Shown: piece by piece, positions 61,185 through 64,000 of the stretch
Numbering within the stretch: position 1 is the stretch's first letter
Layout of the letters: each line of letters starts with the position of its first letter
Origin: M2408 sp040386975
GTDB taxonomy: Bacteria > Bacteroidota > Bacteroidia > Flavobacteriales_D > Crocinitomicaceae
Direction of reading: 5' to 3'
Assembly (NCBI GenBank): GCA_040386975.1
Contig: JAZKEO010000006.1
Location: 1-64,000 of the forward strand
DNA: 64,000 nucleotides
Translations under genes and position numbers: made by a program
Notes under the pieces: generated by a model
Databases searched by the model: none
Told to the model about the DNA's origin: nothing
What the model saw: the letters and a program-made list of their open reading frames with translations, nothing else

Positions 61185-62387
61185 ATGAGTAAAAATTTTT
61201 CAATATTATATTTGGTTTTAATTTTCAATTCTATTATTGCTTATTCGCAAGCTGATAAAACCTACCCTTCAAAAGAAAGTCGGAAACAATTTTATTCTCA
61301 ATTGGCGACAAAATACAATTCAAAAAGCATTCAAGAAATTTGGAAATCAGACACAAAATTTACTTTTGACGAATATGTTGATGGGAAGGCTGAAAAAGAT
61401 TTAATTAAGGATTATAGTACTGTTATTCACGAGTTACTGCACGGATATAACCAGACAGAAAATGATGGTCATACTTATTTTATTGAAAATGGAATCCGAA
61501 TCCATGTTCCATTTACGGACGTTTACAACTCTAAAGAATTAAACAAAGTTGTACGTAAAAGTCTGCAAGACAGTATTTTTCGTTACGGACTTTATGTTGG
61601 TGGAAAAAGCGATTTGCCAGGTTTAGGTCATGTCAAAGGAATTAATGACAGCAAAAAAAACGAAGTAATGTCAATTCAATTAGGGATTTATGGTTTGTTG
61701 GAAGAATTTTCAGCATATTATTTTGGAGATTTAGCAGCTTACGAATTGTATGATTATTATTTGGCAAAATTTCCAAAATCAGATAAAGATTCTTGGGCTT
61801 CGTATTACGACGAGGCGAAAAGTGATTTGGTTGCTTATTATGAGTTTCAGTTTTTTATCGCTACTTATTTGACTTATGCGAAAGAAAAGCATCAAAATAT
61901 GTATGCAGATTTTCATAAAAACAAGCATCTAAAAGTCGTTTATTCACTCATTCAAGATAAATATGAAAGATTGGGGCAAAAAATTGACGCAAAATTTCTT
62001 GAAAATGCAGATAATGTGGAAGTAAATGAATTGTTTAATCTTGATTTTAGCGGTTCAGATGATGATTTAATTCGTTTTTTAGAAATGGCTGGTATGGAAG
62101 CGGAAGATATTTATGAAATAAAGACTTCGAAAGTAAATGGGAAAACAGTTTCCACAAAAAAAATCATTTTAGATGAAGAAGACTTAAAAGATATCAAAGC
62201 TGAATATTCAGAATTGGCGAAACAAATGAACAAACAGCAAGATAGTCAGGAATTAATGTATTTTGGTAATTTTGACTTGCAAATTGAGTTTTTGAAGAAG
62301 CAAATCACTCCAAAATTACAGGATGAACTTAATAAATTAAAAATTGTTGGCGTAACAAGTTCCAATTACACCGATTTTTTGAAGTAA
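61185..62387 (+). CDS. exported putative zinc metallopeptidase (HExxH), unrecognised family
   Basis: Signal peptide (ISILYLVLIFNSIIAYSQ type) followed by 380 residues that I cannot place in a named peptidase family. An HExxH motif (HELLH, residues 82-86) lies in YSTVIHELLHGYNQTEND, and about 90 residues later EEFSAYY (from Glu173) could give a gluzincin-type third ligand. The middle is helical with a Tyr-rich region (YELYDYYLAKF); the C-terminal third is charged. Activity is inferred from the motif only. A structural or binding role with chance HExxH is possible. Confidence 0.55.
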   Translation: MSKNFSILYLVLIFNSIIAYSQADKTYPSKESRKQFYSQLATKYNSKSIQEIWKSDTKFTFDEYVDGKAEKDLIKDYSTVIHELLHGYNQTENDGHTYFIENGIRIHVPFTDVYNSKELNKVVRKSLQDSIFRYGLYVGGKSDLPGLGHVKGINDSKKNEVMSIQLGIYGLLEEFSAYYFGDLAAYELYDYYLAKFPKSDKDSWASYYDEAKSDLVAYYEFQFFIATYLTYAKEKHQNMYADFHKNKHLKVVYSLIQDKYERLGQKIDAKFLENADNVEVNELFNLDFSGSDDDLIRFLEMAGMEAEDIYEIKTSKVNGKTVSTKKIILDEEDLKDIKAEYSELAKQMNKQQDSQELMYFGNFDLQIEFLKKQITPKLQDELNKLKIVGVTSSNYTDFLK

Positions 62388-62771
62388 TTATTTCGATTCT
62401 GGAAGTTTATTTTCCCTCCAATTTGTAATTCCACCTTCTAGTTCATAGACAGTTTTAAACCCCTTTGAACGCAAATGTTCTGCTGCTGCGGCACTTCTTC
62501 TTCCACTTTTACAGTAAACAAAAACAGCTTTTTCTTTATCAAGTGTTGCACTTTGTTTGTCAAAAATATCTCCATTCCAATTGTAGTTTTTTGAATCAAG
62601 CAAATGTCCTTCTGAATATTCTTCAGCTGTTCGCACATCAATAAGTTGTGCTTTTTCAGTTGATTTTATTTTTTCTGAAAATTCTTTTGCAGAAAGTACG
62701 TTTTTTGAGACTTGACTATTTGAGCAAGACACAAAAAAGAAAACGAGAAAAATTAAATAAAATGCTTTCAT
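62388..62771 (-). CDS. rhodanese-like lipoprotein
   Basis: Lipobox (IFLVFFFVSC) then one rhodanese domain with VDVRTAEEYSEGHL and the active-site loop VYCKSGRRSA (catalytic Cys), so it is potentially sulfurtransferase-active outside the cytoplasm. The start at 62771 fits the signal peptide; the longer frame would overlap the DUF983 gene. Last gene of the rhodanese cluster. Its end is directly against the HExxH gene's stop. Confidence 0.82.
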   Translation of the reverse strand: MKAFYLIFLVFFFVSCSNSQVSKNVLSAKEFSEKIKSTEKAQLIDVRTAEEYSEGHLLDSKNYNWNGDIFDKQSATLDKEKAVFVYCKSGRRSAAAAEHLRSKGFKTVYELEGGITNWRENKLPESK

Positions 62772-62775
62772 GATG

Positions 62776-63168
62776 TTAGTTTTTAATTGTTTTAATGATA
62801 TTTTTTTCTTTGTCAAATTTAATGAAAAAATTTAACCAAATTAAGCGTGATAATCTAAAAGTTACTGGAATTAAAAGAATTACTGAACTAATAAAAAAAG
62901 TGAAATATAACCAAATTTCTAAATGGAATAATAAGGAATCTAAGACCCATGTTGTAACAAACCAAGCAACCATCAAAGCATAACTCACATACATTGCTCC
63001 AGTGAAAAATCCAAGTTCTTTTTCATAAACCTCCCCACATGATGAACAAGAAGTATTCATTTTATCAAAACTTTTTAAATCATAAGCGTTATTTGTTTGA
63101 AAAACGTTTGATTTGTGGCATTTAGGACATTTATTCTTAAAAGTTGAGTAAAGTATGTCTTTTAACAT
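62776..63168 (-). CDS. DUF983 membrane protein with zinc ribbon
   Basis: N-terminal four-cysteine zinc ribbon (CPKCH and CSSCG), then two or three membrane segments (FTGAMYVSYALMVAWFVTTWVL, YFTFFISSVILLIPVTFR). DUF983 proteins are often linked to cytochrome oxidase assembly in Alphaproteobacteria, but here it stands between rhodanese genes. 130 residues, complete. Confidence 0.83.
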   Translation of the reverse strand: MLKDILYSTFKNKCPKCHKSNVFQTNNAYDLKSFDKMNTSCSSCGEVYEKELGFFTGAMYVSYALMVAWFVTTWVLDSLLFHLEIWLYFTFFISSVILLIPVTFRLSRLIWLNFFIKFDKEKNIIKTIKN

Positions 63169-63180
63169 AAGATTGTGCTT

Positions 63181-63498
63181 TTATCGCAATTTATTTTGCA
63201 AGCCATACCAACCACCACCGTTGTAAACTTGCGTAAAACCATTTGATTTTAGGATATTTTTTGCTGAAGCACTTCTCATTCCACTAGCACAGCAAGTAAT
63301 AATTGGTTTATTTTTGTCTGTAAGTTTGTTCAGATTATTTCTCAATGTTTCAACAGAAATATTAATCGAACCTTTGATATGCCCGCCTTGAAATTCACCT
63401 TTACTTCTCACATCGAGTATGATAGCACCTTGTTTAATTAATTCTTGATAGTTTACTTTTGGTCCAAGACCAAAAATTTGTTTTATTGTATTCAACAT
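63181..63498 (-). CDS. single-domain rhodanese
   Basis: 105 residues starting MLNTIKQIFGLGPKVNYQELI, then ILDVRSKGEFQGGHIKGSINISV and the active-site loop TCCASGMRSASA with the catalytic Cys. No signal peptide, so cytoplasmic. The ATG at 63498 avoids overlap with the preceding rhodanese gene. Typical single-domain rhodaneses of Bacteroidota move persulfide sulfur or act in detoxification. Confidence 0.86.
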   Translation of the reverse strand: MLNTIKQIFGLGPKVNYQELIKQGAIILDVRSKGEFQGGHIKGSINISVETLRNNLNKLTDKNKPIITCCASGMRSASAKNILKSNGFTQVYNGGGWYGLQNKLR

Positions 63499-63500
63499 GT

Positions 63501-63785
63501 TTATTTTATTTGAGATTGATAATAATTCACATCCAACCAAGAACCAGCGTTATAACATTCAATTCCTTGTTGAGAGAGGAATTGAGTTGCTTGTCCACTT
63601 CTTGCGCCAGAAGCACAACATAAAACTAAAGGTTGGTTTAAGTTTTTTATTTCACTTAATCTTTGTTGAATTTCTTGCAGTGGAATGTTGATACTTCCAA
63701 CAACATGTCCTCCCATAAATTCCTCCTTTGTTCGCACATCTATAATAGTGCCTTTTTGTTCTTTGATGATATTTTCTACGTTCAT
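63501..63785 (-). CDS. single-domain rhodanese
   Basis: 94 residues: IDVRTKEEFMGGHVVGSINIPL and the loop LCCASGARSGQAT with catalytic Cys. Cytoplasmic. It differs from its neighbour by lacking the N-terminal extension and by several substitutions in the core, so the two are old paralogues. The ATGA overlap with the DUF6132 gene couples their translation. Confidence 0.87.
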   Translation of the reverse strand: MNVENIIKEQKGTIIDVRTKEEFMGGHVVGSINIPLQEIQQRLSEIKNLNQPLVLCCASGARSGQATQFLSQQGIECYNAGSWLDVNYYQSQIK

Positions 63786-63973
63786 TTTTCCTTTTTAAAG
63801 AGATTAAAAACTAAAGCACCCATGAGTGTAACATATAAGGTGCTGTTTAAAGGTTTTGACGTGATTGCACAAGTTCCGTTTGCACAACCAACAAAATGAT
63901 AATAAGAGTAACCTGCAATTGCTCCTAAAACCATTCCTATAAGTGTTAATTTGTATTTTAATATAAAATTCAT
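63782..63973 (-). CDS. DUF6132 small membrane protein
   Basis: 63 residues with two membrane segments (LTLIGMVLGAIAGYSYYHFVG and STLYVTLMGALVFNLF) and a two-cysteine loop GCANGTCAI. DUF6132 proteins commonly stand at the head of rhodanese operons in Bacteroidota, suggesting a part in sulfur or redox handling at the membrane. First visible gene of this cluster. More genes may lie beyond the right edge. Confidence 0.78.
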   Translation of the reverse strand: MNFILKYKLTLIGMVLGAIAGYSYYHFVGCANGTCAITSKPLNSTLYVTLMGALVFNLFKKEK

Positions 63974-64000
63974 GAGGCAAAGTTCTCTATTTTAATTGCA

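Noticed and set aside
1..64000. CRISPR arrays, tRNA or rRNA genes, prophage or insertion sequences
   Set aside because: No regularly spaced direct repeats, no tRNA or rRNA-like sequence, no integrase, transposase or phage structural gene was found by reading both strands.

Overview
The window is AT-rich, gene-dense bacterial chromosome and reads as Bacteroidota, most likely order Flavobacteriales (a Crocinitomicaceae/Fluviicola-like member is possible, low confidence). The signs are C-terminal type IX secretion sorting domains on two proteins (DUF1501 protein, C10 peptidase), promoters with the Bacteroidota -7 element TAnnTTTG, the enlarged IspG, a cytochrome oxidase cluster with DUF420 and SCO genes, MiaE, and many secreted proteins with signal peptides ending in SQ or AQ. 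I see no tRNA, rRNA, CRISPR array, prophage, insertion sequence or replication origin.

Layout. 1-6.1 kb: end of a membrane protein, dCMP deaminase, an S41 processing protease, an unknown membrane protein, and RecJ on the other strand. 6.2-9.9 kb: secreted unknown, Ppx/GppA, DUF1801, SRPBCC and M28 peptidase genes. 9.9-14.8 kb: an operon of two SGNH proteins and an MBOAT acyltransferase, probably for envelope glycan O-acylation, plus a VOC gene. 14.9-18.1 kb: a DUF1800/DUF1501 pair. 18.1-28.7 kb: RseP, a CBS protein, a 1411-residue propeller-7TM-PAS-SpoIIE phosphatase, PurK, HepT/MntA with YjbR, and a fatty-acid desaturase. 28.7-36.6 kb: IspG, AlkD-like, MetF, two glycosyltransferases, an outer-membrane barrel behind an ECF-like promoter, and an S4 protein. 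36.6-40.3 kb: LTA-synthase-like transferase, hydrolase, universal stress protein. 40.4-45.7 kb: cytochrome oxidase accessory operon (CyoE, two subunit III proteins with soluble insertions, subunit IV, two SCO proteins, DUF420) without subunits I and II. 46-51 kb: two small unknowns, a candidate structured RNA, PAP2, Obg, Adk, Hpt, a YwqK-repeat protein. 51-58.7 kb: YeiH transporter, VOC, secreted C10 peptidase overlapping a lipoprotein gene, DUF4197, FMN reductase, a coiled-coil exported protein. 58.9-64 kb: GNAT, MiaE, small exported proteins, an HExxH protein, and a five-gene rhodanese/DUF983/DUF6132 cluster.

Intergenic space is rich in palindromic repeats. Two families occur three times each: a MITE-like element of about 120-145 bp whose copies all sit at gene 3' ends, and a two-hairpin element whose second palindrome keeps its shape while its sequence changes. 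Single copies of several other inverted repeats are also present.

Most genes are ordinary core or accessory functions. The points most worth a second look are the candidate 6S-like RNA at about 46.73-46.94 kb, the MITE-like family, the HepT protein that has lost its catalytic histidine, the parallel insertions in both subunit III proteins, the ECF-type promoter on an orphan outer-membrane protein, the C10 peptidase/lipoprotein pair and the HExxH protein. Many starts were moved from the longest possible frame using -7 elements, overlaps or signal peptides; several genes can only start at TTG or GTG.
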